64,000 bases of DNA from Bin55 sp965220235 (GTDB taxonomy: Bacteria > Pseudomonadota > Gammaproteobacteria > Pseudomonadales > Azotimanducaceae): positions 434,001 to 498,000 of the forward strand of contig OZ244815.1 of assembly GCA_965220235.1 (NCBI GenBank), given 5' to 3'. Every line of letters begins with the position of its first letter. The stretch's first letter is position 1. Positions 1-7,926 of the stretch are shown here, in pieces. Made by a program: the position numbers and the translations under genes. Below the pieces are notes generated by a model. It worked only from the letters and a program-made list of their open reading frames with translations, did not search any database and was not told the DNA's origin.

Positions 1-24
1 CTTAATTAAGCGCCGAATTTGATT

Positions 25-279
25 TCACCGATATGCGTCGCCTCGATGCGCGACTCGGACGACCAGTACGATCAATTCGTCCTGTTGTATTTCGTACACA
101 ATTCGATAGGCACCAACCCGTAATCTGCGTAGTCCGGTCAGATTGCCTTTTAGCGCAACTCCTAAATATGGATTCTCTTTCAAGCGATCGATTGCGGTAA
201 CTATCCGAATTCGATCCTGCGGGTTTACGCGTTGCAGTTCCTTATCAGCACTATTTTTAATTCGAATCGAGTAAGGCAC
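25..279 (-). CDS. RelE/ParE-family toxin of a type II toxin-antitoxin pair
   Basis: This 84-residue protein has the RelE/ParE toxin layout: an early basic helix pair, the central pattern LRRLRVGAYRIVYEI, and the C-terminal HRGDAYR, matching the HR..Y tail of RelE toxins. Family members of the RelE type cleave mRNA on the ribosome; ParE types poison gyrase, and the sequence alone does not settle which applies. It lies downstream of, and overlaps by 23 bases, the ribbon-helix-helix gene at 257-481, so the order is antitoxin first, toxin second, with coupled translation likely. Length is normal for the family and the gene looks intact. Confidence 0.88.
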   Translation of the reverse strand: MPYSIRIKNSADKELQRVNPQDRIRIVTAIDRLKENPYLGVALKGNLTGLRRLRVGAYRIVYEIQQDELIVLVVRVAHRGDAYR

Positions 280-481
280 GTTTCACTTCGTCCCAATCGA
301 GTGCCTCGTCGGACGGGTCGCGGAGGCGTTCGATTGCAACCGCAAGATCGTCAAAATCTTCAAGGTAAGTCTCGATCGCTAAGCGAATGAGATCTGCACG
401 ACTACGCCGAAGTTGCTTCGCAGCGAGGTCCAGCGCGTCAACAGTTTCGTTAGTTAATCTCGCAGTTACTTGAATTGGCAT
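257..481 (-). CDS. Ribbon-helix-helix antitoxin (RelB/CopG type)
   Basis: This 74-residue protein begins with a beta strand IQVTARL followed by two helices, including RRSRADLIRLAIETYLEDF, the usual MetJ/Arc/CopG ribbon-helix-helix DNA-binding fold. The acidic C-terminal half is the likely toxin-wrapping segment. It is the first gene of the pair with the RelE-like toxin at 25-279. By analogy with RelBE it should dimerise, neutralise the toxin and repress its own promoter. Short direct repeats 10 bp apart lie just upstream and are good operator candidates. Confidence 0.88.
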   Translation of the reverse strand: MPIQVTARLTNETVDALDLAAKQLRRSRADLIRLAIETYLEDFDDLAVAIERLRDPSDEALDWDEVKRALLDSN

Positions 482-510
482 CTCAAGCTATCTCAAATAC
501 AGGAATAGTT

Positions 511-540
511 GACATTAGTTTACATTAAATCGCATTAGAT
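511..540. promoter_or_regulatory. Candidate toxin-antitoxin operator: three CATTAR repeats phased at 10 bp
   Basis: The hexamers CATTAG, CATTAA and CATTAG begin at 513, 523 and 533, exactly one helical turn apart, 30-60 bases upstream of the antitoxin start. A second pair of 10-bp-spaced repeats, TCTCAA at 481 and 491, lies between them and the start codon. Ribbon-helix-helix repressors bind short repeats on one face of the helix, so this fits autorepression. The role is inferred from position and spacing only. Confidence 0.55.
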
Positions 541-658
541 TGCCTCGCAATGCTTGTAGTTTTATATTTCGTTGGTGAGAAGTTGGGGTGAAGATTGCCA
601 CGAGGCAACTTCAGTGAACGTAGCACCAGGACACGCGCCTGGAACAGACGTTGAGCTA

Positions 659-1786
659 TTACGGTTCGTAGTAGGGAATCCTTCTAGACTCGTCGACATC
701 TAGGATTGTGAGTCGTTCCATGAAACGTCGATGAGGCCAATAATCGCCGCTGCCTGAATGTAGGACGCAACGGTTGTCCCACATCGCAATGGTGCCCGGT
801 TCCCATCTCACTCGGCACGTGTATTCTGGTCGCCCTTCCTGGAATTTCATTTCGAGAAGCAACTTACGTTCTTCTTCTTCTGGAATATTGTGTTCGTCGG
901 CGAACTTCTTCACGAATCCTTGTTGAACGTACAAGCTCGTGCGCCCGGTTTCGGGATGAGTTCTTGCGACGGGATGAACTGAAACGGGCGTTTTACCGTC
1001 CATTTGGTGACCAACGGAACCGATATGGACAGCCTTTAAGTTGGAGACCCGTTCCTTCGTGGCTGCGGACAATCCCTCCCACATGCTGTGGCAGTCACAG
1101 AAGCAAGTATCGCCACCAACTGGAGGTGCTTCTCGGCACATTAACACTGACGCCATCGGCGGTTTTTGTTGCCAAGTAGCGTCTGAATGCCAACCGCTCG
1201 CAATGTTCGGTACCGTCGCATCTGACGGTAATACGAGCATGTTGGGGATGTCTTTGACCTTAACCTGTTGATTCAGGTCGTGTGGCGAGTTTGGTACGTG
1301 ATCCTTCTCGCCAAAAGGCATACCAACGACGCCGAAGTGCTCAACGAATTCGACCATCTGTTTTCGGGTTAGATGTTCCTGACCCCGGAATGCAATAACA
1401 CGTCGCTGTAACCAGAGTTGCCTAACAAACGTCACGATTTCCGGATTGTCTAAGTCAGTTGCGAGATCCATACCGTGTACTACCGTACCGATACTGGGTT
1501 GTAGTGGTTCCAGTTTCAGCTCGATTCCACAAACGGTCACTGGTTTGTACCAGACCGTACCGAAGTTACCTGGGACGAGATCCCCGTCCTCAGCCAGAAT
1601 GCTGTCCGCCATCTCTTTACGACTGGCAGTTCCCGATACGCGGGATGCAGCGACGGCGCCTAAAGGCGAACGGCGCGACGGTGGCTTATCCGCTTGAGCT
1701 CGCTCCTTTATCTTGTCGTAGAGCGGGTTGTCGATTAGCTGTGGGTCTTGAGGAATGTCGTTGCTCGTGGCGTCTAGGCTGGACAT
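659..1786 (-). CDS. TauD/TfdA-family Fe(II)/2-oxoglutarate dioxygenase
   Basis: The enzyme should use Fe(II) and 2-oxoglutarate to hydroxylate a small acidic substrate, releasing succinate and CO2. Numbered from the upstream in-frame TTG at 1819, the metal facial triad is visible as WHSDATW (His211, Asp213) and His354 in VLHSGSGDY, followed by the Arg-rich 2-oxoglutarate stretch WPHRRFMERLTI. The core begins near residue 100 (IGTVVHGMDL), so the protein has an N-terminal extension of about 90 residues compared with TauD. I chose the ATG at 1786 over the TTG at 1819; neither has a clear ribosome binding site. The substrate is unknown: no sulfonate or taurine uptake genes are adjacent. Confidence 0.85.
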   Translation of the reverse strand: MSSLDATSNDIPQDPQLIDNPLYDKIKERAQADKPPSRRSPLGAVAASRVSGTASRKEMADSILAEDGDLVPGNFGTVWYKPVTVCGIELKLEPLQPSIGTVVHGMDLATDLDNPEIVTFVRQLWLQRRVIAFRGQEHLTRKQMVEFVEHFGVVGMPFGEKDHVPNSPHDLNQQVKVKDIPNMLVLPSDATVPNIASGWHSDATWQQKPPMASVLMCREAPPVGGDTCFCDCHSMWEGLSAATKERVSNLKAVHIGSVGHQMDGKTPVSVHPVARTHPETGRTSLYVQQGFVKKFADEHNIPEEEERKLLLEMKFQEGRPEYTCRVRWEPGTIAMWDNRCVLHSGSGDYWPHRRFMERLTILDVDESRRIPYYEP

Positions 1787-1982
1787 GTGGTGCAGGTGTG
1801 AGAAATTCCAAGTGAGCAATATTTTAGAAGCGAGGTCTAATATCAGGTGAAGACACTGTGTTTCAGTAGATTCCTTTCCAAGAAATCAGCAATGAGACAT
1901 GCACAGCATGGCAAACCTAAGCTCAAGGATTGGAGAATTGCCAACCTACCGTCGCGGAAACCGAAAAACTGGGAGTGCTGCC

Positions 1983-2921
1983 ATGCATCTACCTTCGTCC
2001 GTAGTCAGGTTTATAACGGTATTTGGGGTGTTGGTCTCCGTACAGTGTTGGAGTTCTGAAGTTACAGCACCTTTGTCGAGAATGGAGAATAGTTCAATCA
2101 TGTTCAGCTTTGGTGATCCAACGTCGTTTCAATACGGTTCCGATGAACAGAAGCAGATCCTGCAGGATATCGCCGAATCAGAGTTCAGTGTAGAGCACCT
2201 TCCGGACTACGAACGAGAGCTAGTGAGCGAAGCTCTAGATAAAAGTGGGATTGAAGTTCAGGATGCTTGTCGAGTTGATATGAACGCGGCAGGTAGCCTC
2301 GGAGCTTTTTTTATCCGCCGGAAGCACAACGAGACGACACGTTTTGATCCTAACCGAGGAGTTTTCGAGACACCGTCAAAGAAAAAGAAGGACACCGAAC
2401 CTACGGTTTGGAAGAGGATTAATGGGGACTACACCGAATACCCGTACCCATTCGGTGATGCACGTCTCATTCCGAAGGTAATCCCAGTTAATCTAAGTTC
2501 GATTAGTGTGGTTGATCGAGACGAAACGAGGGTGAAATTCGTTGCAAAACCTTCAGCGTTGCTCTTCGCAAAAATGCCCGCCGAAGAGCGCATCTTGAAT
2601 TCCGAGCAGCTCAGGGTTGAATTCGATGTTGAACGTTCAACGCGCCGCATTTCACGTCTGACCCTATTCCTGCCAGAGGGCGTCAGAGTCTATCGAGGAA
2701 TCAAAATTACTAATCTGAAATTTGAATACGAGTTTGACGACGATCGTACAGTTGAGCGAAATGTCCTAAAACGAGTCAACCACGCGATGAAAGGGCGGAT
2801 TGGTGGCGTATTTCGTCCGAATTTCGCGTTCACCACGGATCTCAGCTATAACGATTGTGTTGGCGTGCGTGATGAACACTCTTATCTCTACTCCGCCATC
2901 GACAGCATCCGCTCGCTCTAA
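1983..2921 (+). CDS. Secreted protein of unknown function
   Basis: I do not recognise this family. The open frame extends back to 1899, but the ATG at 1983 is better: GGGAG at 1971-1975 sits seven bases upstream and the new N-terminus is a signal peptide (MHLPSSVVRF, then a hydrophobic ITVFGVLVSV, ending near CWSSEV). The mature part of about 285 residues is mixed and charged, with a Lys/Glu run near the middle and beta-rich segments such as RLTLFLPEGVRVYRGIKI. No membrane anchor or catalytic motif is visible. It is transcribed away from the dioxygenase and followed, after 129 bases, by an SDR gene. Confidence 0.6.
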   Translation: MHLPSSVVRFITVFGVLVSVQCWSSEVTAPLSRMENSSIMFSFGDPTSFQYGSDEQKQILQDIAESEFSVEHLPDYERELVSEALDKSGIEVQDACRVDMNAAGSLGAFFIRRKHNETTRFDPNRGVFETPSKKKKDTEPTVWKRINGDYTEYPYPFGDARLIPKVIPVNLSSISVVDRDETRVKFVAKPSALLFAKMPAEERILNSEQLRVEFDVERSTRRISRLTLFLPEGVRVYRGIKITNLKFEYEFDDDRTVERNVLKRVNHAMKGRIGGVFRPNFAFTTDLSYNDCVGVRDEHSYLYSAIDSIRSL

Positions 2922-3050
2922 TGAGACGTTAATTCGGACAACGAACGTAGGGATATTGGGTCATTCTCGCTTTCCGGCTGGGTTCTTCAGCGAAGAGTAC
3001 AACGTTTCAATCGAGACTTAGAACCTGAATGTGAACTACGACGCTAACTC

Positions 3051-4067
3051 GTGATGCGAAGATTTGACGGCACGATCAGAAATGCGCTTGCGACCATTTT
3101 CTACGATCGACTCACGAGTCAAGATTCAGTTGATCCTGTTCCGAGTTCGCTCAGGATAGACGGGAAAACGTGCCTTATTACCGGAGCAAGTAGCGGCATT
3201 GGCAAAGCCGTCGCGATCGACTTAGCCTCAAGAGGGGCAAACGTCATTTTGGCCTGTCGTACGGGTGTTCCTGAAATCGGCGAGGAGATCAAGCAGCAAT
3301 CCGGTTCCGATACGGTAGAGACGATTCAGGTTGATCTTGCAGATCTAGATTCGGCCAGAGAGCTTTGTGACGTGCTGCTCACGCAACGAGTGCAGCTTGA
3401 TATCGCCGTGTTAAACGCAGGATTAAGCACTATCTCCGCAAGGAGATCAAAGCAAGGTTACGAGACGATGTTCGTCGTCCACTTTTTAGCCAATCGATAC
3501 CTGGTCAAACGCTTCCTTGACGATGGCGTCATCAAGCCTTGTTCTGAAACAGACTCAATCGACGTACCAAGGTTGATCTTTGTGTCTTCGGAAGCACATC
3601 GATCTGGAGAGTCGTTCGATTTTTCTGACCTTGGGAACTTCCACGAGTTCGGTCGTAAAGATGCGTTGCGTTACTACGGAATCAGCAAGATGGTGCTGTC
3701 CGCGTATGCGTGTGAACTATCGAAGCGTCTAAACCCATCAAGCGCTCTGTCGGTGGCGGTTCATAGTCTTTGTCCGGGCGCGGTAGCCACAAAGATCGCG
3801 CGCGAAGCACCACAATCGATTCAGTGGCTCATTGGACCATTCATGCGGACACTGTTTCGCTCGCCAAAAGCCGCAATCAAGCCGATTGTTTACCTTGCTT
3901 GTTCTTCAGACGCGGGCGGCCGCACCGGTATATACCTTCATTGCATGCAGGAGAAAACAATGTCAATGCATGCTAGAAACCCAGCAAACGGAGAGGTCCT
4001 CTGGCGGCTAAGCGAAGAGATGATCTCGAACTACGAAAGGGGCACAGCCACTGCCACTGACAGTTGA
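3051..4067 (+). CDS. Short-chain dehydrogenase/reductase, retinol-dehydrogenase-like
   Basis: A classical SDR with an N-terminal extension of about 35 residues. TGASSGIG (44-51) is the cofactor-binding turn, NAG (122-124) follows strand 4, and the catalytic set is Ser179/180 with Tyr209 and Lys213 (YGISK). Arg70 after strand 2 (ILACR) suggests NADPH preference. The layout resembles WW-oxidoreductase/retinol dehydrogenase-like SDRs that act on lipophilic alcohols or ketones, but the substrate cannot be read from sequence. An in-frame ATG two codons in may be the true start. Confidence 0.85.
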   Translation: MMRRFDGTIRNALATIFYDRLTSQDSVDPVPSSLRIDGKTCLITGASSGIGKAVAIDLASRGANVILACRTGVPEIGEEIKQQSGSDTVETIQVDLADLDSARELCDVLLTQRVQLDIAVLNAGLSTISARRSKQGYETMFVVHFLANRYLVKRFLDDGVIKPCSETDSIDVPRLIFVSSEAHRSGESFDFSDLGNFHEFGRKDALRYYGISKMVLSAYACELSKRLNPSSALSVAVHSLCPGAVATKIAREAPQSIQWLIGPFMRTLFRSPKAAIKPIVYLACSSDAGGRTGIYLHCMQEKTMSMHARNPANGEVLWRLSEEMISNYERGTATATDS

Positions 4068-4118
4068 TCGAGTTCGAAGGCATCAGTCTGTGCCTAGTGT
4101 CGTTAAACAAGATTAGGT

Positions 4119-4859
4119 TTATGCCGTCGCCTCTTTCCTTTGTTCTCGCCACCAGTTTCGACGATCTTTTTCCATGTGCTCAACCGATCTGGAAAGTGCA
4201 TCGCTTCCGATGGTTGATAGGTGCGTTGTAAGGAACGCCTCGACTTCAGTTGGATAAGTGCGAAGCATTTCACGTAGAACCCAACCTGTTGCTTTCTGCA
4301 TGTAGTATCGGTGATCGTCGACGCACCGCTCTACCATAGGGAACACCACTTTAGGTGGAAGGAACACGGAGTTCTTGCCGGTATAGTGAATGAGACTGAC
4401 GATTGAAATGCGCTTTGGCCAAAGTTCGTCCTCATGGTTCCACTTTTCTAGATCTTCAAATACCTCGTCGAAATAAGCTTCCAGCACGTATGAATAGACC
4501 CAGCTCATCTCATCCGAGTGCGCCCAGTTCTCCACGCGCGCGACCCAGTTACGAATGACCGACCAGAGGTATCGCGGCACACTTTTGCGCACACGAAAAC
4601 GAAGGTAGTCTAAGGCGCAAAAGAGCACGTCGCCGTTGGGAGAGTGCATAAACAAGTCGTCCCAAATCGCAATAACTTCCGACTCAGGGCGGTCGAAGAA
4701 GGAGAATCCTTTACGACTCAGTTTTCGACGTTCGGGTACACGTACGCCGGAATATAGCATTTCCGATCGACGGTCTTTCGGTGTGTGCAGTGCGAAAGAC
4801 GGGCTACCGATGGCTTCAAGTTTTGCGAGCACTTCTTTGTGAAATTGGGGATATTTCAT
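4119..4859 (-). CDS. AlkD-like DNA alkylation repair protein
   Basis: This 246-residue, helix-rich protein matches AlkC/AlkD HEAT-repeat DNA glycosylases: VRVPERRKLSRKGF near the N-terminus, the WAHSDEMSWVYS segment (family pattern W..sD), and the late motif YYMQKATGWVLREM, which corresponds to the conserved K..gW.LRe helix. Such enzymes flip or exclude alkylated bases (3-methyladenine, 7-methylguanine) from DNA. Length is typical. It is divergent from the cupin gene with 83 bases between starts, and convergent with the SDR gene. Confidence 0.85.
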   Translation of the reverse strand: MKYPQFHKEVLAKLEAIGSPSFALHTPKDRRSEMLYSGVRVPERRKLSRKGFSFFDRPESEVIAIWDDLFMHSPNGDVLFCALDYLRFRVRKSVPRYLWSVIRNWVARVENWAHSDEMSWVYSYVLEAYFDEVFEDLEKWNHEDELWPKRISIVSLIHYTGKNSVFLPPKVVFPMVERCVDDHRYYMQKATGWVLREMLRTYPTEVEAFLTTHLSTIGSDALSRSVEHMEKDRRNWWREQRKEATA

Positions 4860-4942
4860 ATTGGGTGAATGATTGAAGACTGGTCGTTTAATCGCGATCT
4901 GATTGAGTAATTACACGGATTTGAACAAGCAGGAGGAACCTC

Positions 4943-5419
4943 ATGGATGATCCAAAACCAATTGCGGTTGAGTCGATTTCGTTACCCGCACGAATGGGGA
5001 GCGGCTATCCGGACCCATTTGACAAACCCTGTTCCGAGAGACAAAAGAAACCGCTCGGAGATGCCTTCGGTCTGTCGGACTATGGCGTAAATCTGGTCTC
5101 ATTACCGGCGGGCACGTGGTCCTCGCAAAGGCATTGGCATACCGCCGAAGACGAATTCATCTATATTCTCCAAGGGCGACCGACGCTAGTCACGGATGAA
5201 GGTGAAACAGCTCTCGAACCTGGCATGTGCGCGGGATTTGTAGCAGGGGAAGCGAACGGCCACCATCTGGTGAATAGCACTAACGAAGTCGTTACTTACT
5301 TAGAAGTAGGCAGTCGTCGCGACGACGATGATGTCGATTACCCGGACATTGACATGCAAGTTAATCAACGCGGCTACGGAGGTGTGTTTACGCACAAAGA
5401 CGGTTCACCGTATACGTAG
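4943..5419 (+). CDS. Single-domain cupin protein
   Basis: A strong ribosome binding site (AGGAGG, about six bases before the ATG) fixes the start. Cupin motif 1 is clear: HWHTAEDEFIYILQG (about 64-78), giving two His and a Glu/Asp as metal ligands; motif 2 is weaker, with His107/His108 (ANGHHLVN). The rest is a small beta-barrel with a charged tail (RRDDDDVDYPDIDM). Cupins of this size are often metal-dependent enzymes or ligand-binding proteins of sugar or amino-acid metabolism. No neighbour suggests a substrate. Confidence 0.8.
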   Translation: MDDPKPIAVESISLPARMGSGYPDPFDKPCSERQKKPLGDAFGLSDYGVNLVSLPAGTWSSQRHWHTAEDEFIYILQGRPTLVTDEGETALEPGMCAGFVAGEANGHHLVNSTNEVVTYLEVGSRRDDDDVDYPDIDMQVNQRGYGGVFTHKDGSPYT

Positions 5420-5595
5420 CTGTGACGTATAACGAATTTTTCCTACCTTGGTTTAGTGATTTTGGTTGCGTTGACTTTAAAGTACGGGAACATTCATCGG
5501 CTAAGTACAGCACTTGATTAACCTCGCAAGCTCATTGTTTTTCCGGCAAATGTTTGCCAAAATAGACGTAACAAGAATCTTCGGTAGTAGCTAAG

Positions 5596-6015
5596 TTGTA
5601 TCAGCCAGGTGACGTTGTTTCGAGACGAAAAGGTGTGTTCATGCATCGCGGCATCGTATTAGAGGACGGTCGTGTACTCCACAACACACCGATAAAAGGT
5701 CGTCATACCTCGACACTGGATGAATTCAGCAAAAATAAAGCGATCTATCCGGCCAATCACCAACCGGAAATTCGCGATCGGACGTTATCGAATGCAATGA
5801 ATGACGAGAACGATCGTTACAACCCATTCAACAATAACTGCGAACACACAGTTACGAGAGCGACCACAAATGAAGCCCATAGTCCACAGTTACGTGGTTG
5901 GGTAATTGGGGTGACGTTCGCCGCTATTGGATTTGCGGTAACGCGCCATCCAGCCATCGCGATCGCTGGCTTTGCTCTCGGGAAAAAGCTCGGATCAAGT
6001 GGTAAATTAGCTTAG
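5596..6015 (+). CDS. LRAT-like permuted papain-fold protein with C-terminal membrane helix
   Basis: The 139-residue product has the layout of the LRAT/H-rev107 (NlpC/P60 permuted) fold: GDVVSR, then His17 in FMHRGIVLEDGRVLHN with His29, and Cys82 in NPFNNNCEHTV. NCEH is the family signature around the nucleophilic Cys, with Thr instead of the usual Phe after it. In characterised relatives the His-His-Cys set performs acyl transfer or phospholipase-like reactions on lipids. A hydrophobic segment (about 101-128) could anchor the protein to the membrane. The start is TTG with no clear Shine-Dalgarno, so the exact N-terminus is uncertain. The lipid substrate is unknown. Confidence 0.72.
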   Translation: MYQPGDVVSRRKGVFMHRGIVLEDGRVLHNTPIKGRHTSTLDEFSKNKAIYPANHQPEIRDRTLSNAMNDENDRYNPFNNNCEHTVTRATTNEAHSPQLRGWVIGVTFAAIGFAVTRHPAIAIAGFALGKKLGSSGKLA

Positions 6016-6025
6016 ACAAGCGTTT

Positions 6026-7201
6026 TCACGCGTCGGCTGAAGTCAATTCCTTCGCGAGTGCGACGATCGCGTTCCTAGTTTTTACCGCCGTCTGTAAATC
6101 AACATTGTTAACCAGGCGGTCATCCGGATGATGAAATAGGTGGTTAGAGCCGAGCATCGAAACGTAGTTCCCGCCGGCGTCAAAGATGTTTCGTGCTTCA
6201 CCGCCCGGTCGTATATCTCCATGTACCTCGTTCGCGATTTGAACGTCGCAATCTGATAAGTGCTTGACAAACCTCGTTCTAAGGTCTTCGTTCGAGTGCT
6301 GGATACGAATCTGACAACCTTTTGAAGCGAAATTCGCTCCGAGATGCACCCACGCATGAGCGTTTCGAGCCAAATCAGGATTTTGATTGAGGAAATACTC
6401 GAGACCTACATGTCCAAGCTCATGACCTGTATTGGCCGTGAATATCACATCGCGATCAGGACTGCTTTTCGCCAACTCGCGGACGCACGCAAGCCAGGCT
6501 GCAATGCCGCCGCAGCGTTCGGCGGTACTCGTCCACCATGAACTCTTTGGCGTCATGACCACTAATGGAGCTAGATCAGAACGTTGGCCAGCGAGTCGAA
6601 CTTCGACATTCGTTGCGGTCGACTGCTGGATATCAAAGCCGACATTTAGTTTCGCAAGGACACCGTTCTGCGCAGCGGTAGTCAGTTCATGTTCGCGTTC
6701 GCTGTCGACAATCAGTACGGGGACGCCAAATGGCTGAGTAAAAGAATCGGCATTGAGCATCGCGATGCCAGGAATCGAACTCCGAGCTATACCAACTAAC
6801 GCTTGATGTGCTTCGCCGATACGGTGTGAGAGTAAGTGAAGGTTGTTCGGTCCACCACTAGCGGTCGCCGTTCCTAATCCAATCGAACCGGCTTTGCCAA
6901 CCGATACTAACGGCCCCTCGAGGATTCCGTCGGTTTCACCCCCGTCGAACAGAGGTATGCCTTCGACGCGACAATCCTCGATTTCGACATAGCAATCCGT
7001 TGGTACCCGACGGGCAAACGAGAACTCGACAATCCGTGCTGACACATGAACATTAGCCAATCGATCAACCAATGTCTCGGATGTACGGAGATCACCATCG
7101 GTTCCAGTGCGGTGCTCTGACTGCGCGTCCCATGCCCGAATGTCCTCTACAAGCTCATCATGTATTGAATCCGGTTGAGAACTAGACGTGGGCTTACTCA
7201 T
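6026..7201 (-). CDS. M28 peptidase-like protein with PA-like insert, metal site degenerate
   Basis: The protein resembles M28-family aminopeptidases with an inserted PA-like domain (about 80-190). The second half keeps the fold markers: SSPDRDVIFTANTGHELGHVGLEYF matches the M28 strand plus E-E-x-G-x-x-G turn, and LFHHPDDRLVNN matches the final His region. However, the first ligand segment (usually G.HyDs) is VVMTPKSSWW, the catalytic Glu is replaced by His in GHELG, and the Asp region reads VHLGANF. With most ligands lost, it may have a different activity or none. There is no signal peptide, so it is predicted cytoplasmic. It is convergent with the LRAT-like gene (10 bases apart). Confidence 0.6.
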   Translation of the reverse strand: MSKPTSSSQPDSIHDELVEDIRAWDAQSEHRTGTDGDLRTSETLVDRLANVHVSARIVEFSFARRVPTDCYVEIEDCRVEGIPLFDGGETDGILEGPLVSVGKAGSIGLGTATASGGPNNLHLLSHRIGEAHQALVGIARSSIPGIAMLNADSFTQPFGVPVLIVDSEREHELTTAAQNGVLAKLNVGFDIQQSTATNVEVRLAGQRSDLAPLVVMTPKSSWWTSTAERCGGIAAWLACVRELAKSSPDRDVIFTANTGHELGHVGLEYFLNQNPDLARNAHAWVHLGANFASKGCQIRIQHSNEDLRTRFVKHLSDCDVQIANEVHGDIRPGGEARNIFDAGGNYVSMLGSNHLFHHPDDRLVNNVDLQTAVKTRNAIVALAKELTSADA

Positions 7202-7303
7202 TCAGGTATTTAGACTCGATTCTTAATACGAGGTATTGAACCTCGTAGCGAGCTCCGTCCCTCGTGAACTTTTACTATCGGACGTTAGAGTATATGGGTA
7301 GAG

Positions 7304-7726
7304 CTAGTTAGGTGCGGTTGAACACCTATCTTCGAGTTCACGCTCAATCGCGATCACGATCCCCTTGCTCTCCGCGACTTCGTGATCATGATCTCTATTC
7401 ATGGCGCCCGAACCGGGCAAGAAGAACGTGTTTGACTTGATATCTCTGCTTCGATCGTCGCTCTGCTTCTTGATGTAGGAATCACGATTCTGAATCGCTG
7501 ACGTTAACTCATTGTGGAGGTCTACGCAGGAGAACTGGCGATAACGGATTGATGACACTTCAGCAGCGGGAATATCCTTAGGTTGAGTAGCGCACCCACT
7601 GGAAATTAACAACACTGTCGCAACAAACGATATTGAAAGAATTTTCACGTTATTTCGGTATAAGGAAGTCCTTGGCTTAGACATCAAGAGCTGGATGCTG
7701 TTCGTATACAAACGTTTTCCAGCCAC
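7304..7726 (-). CDS. Small predicted lipoprotein
   Basis: A hydrophobic stretch ends in LLISSGC, a lipobox with Cys45, followed by ATQPKD, so the mature protein should be lipid-anchored. The GTG start at 7726 has AAGGA a few bases upstream; an internal ATG (residue 15) would give a more ordinary signal length. The mature domain of about 95 residues includes CVDLHNELTSAI and a C-terminal ERELEDRC, a helical pattern common in small outer-membrane lipoproteins with paired cysteines. Function is unknown. It is divergent from the MATE gene. Confidence 0.65.
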   Translation of the reverse strand: MAGKRLYTNSIQLLMSKPRTSLYRNNVKILSISFVATVLLISSGCATQPKDIPAAEVSSIRYRQFSCVDLHNELTSAIQNRDSYIKKQSDDRSRDIKSNTFFLPGSGAMNRDHDHEVAESKGIVIAIERELEDRCSTAPN

Positions 7727-7926
7727 GAATCCTTAGCAGTCGTCATGTTCGTAAACGAGAAGGTTCTCGTATTCGTCTACCAACTCGAGCCTCGAAATTA
7801 ATTTGAGAGTGCAGATATATCGACGCCAACCGGATTTAATCCTTCGATAATTGCGTTTCCGTATTCCTCGCAGCACCATCTCGCACATTAAGCGCGAGTT
7901 GAGAGCTGCGTTTTGTTTTTAGACGC

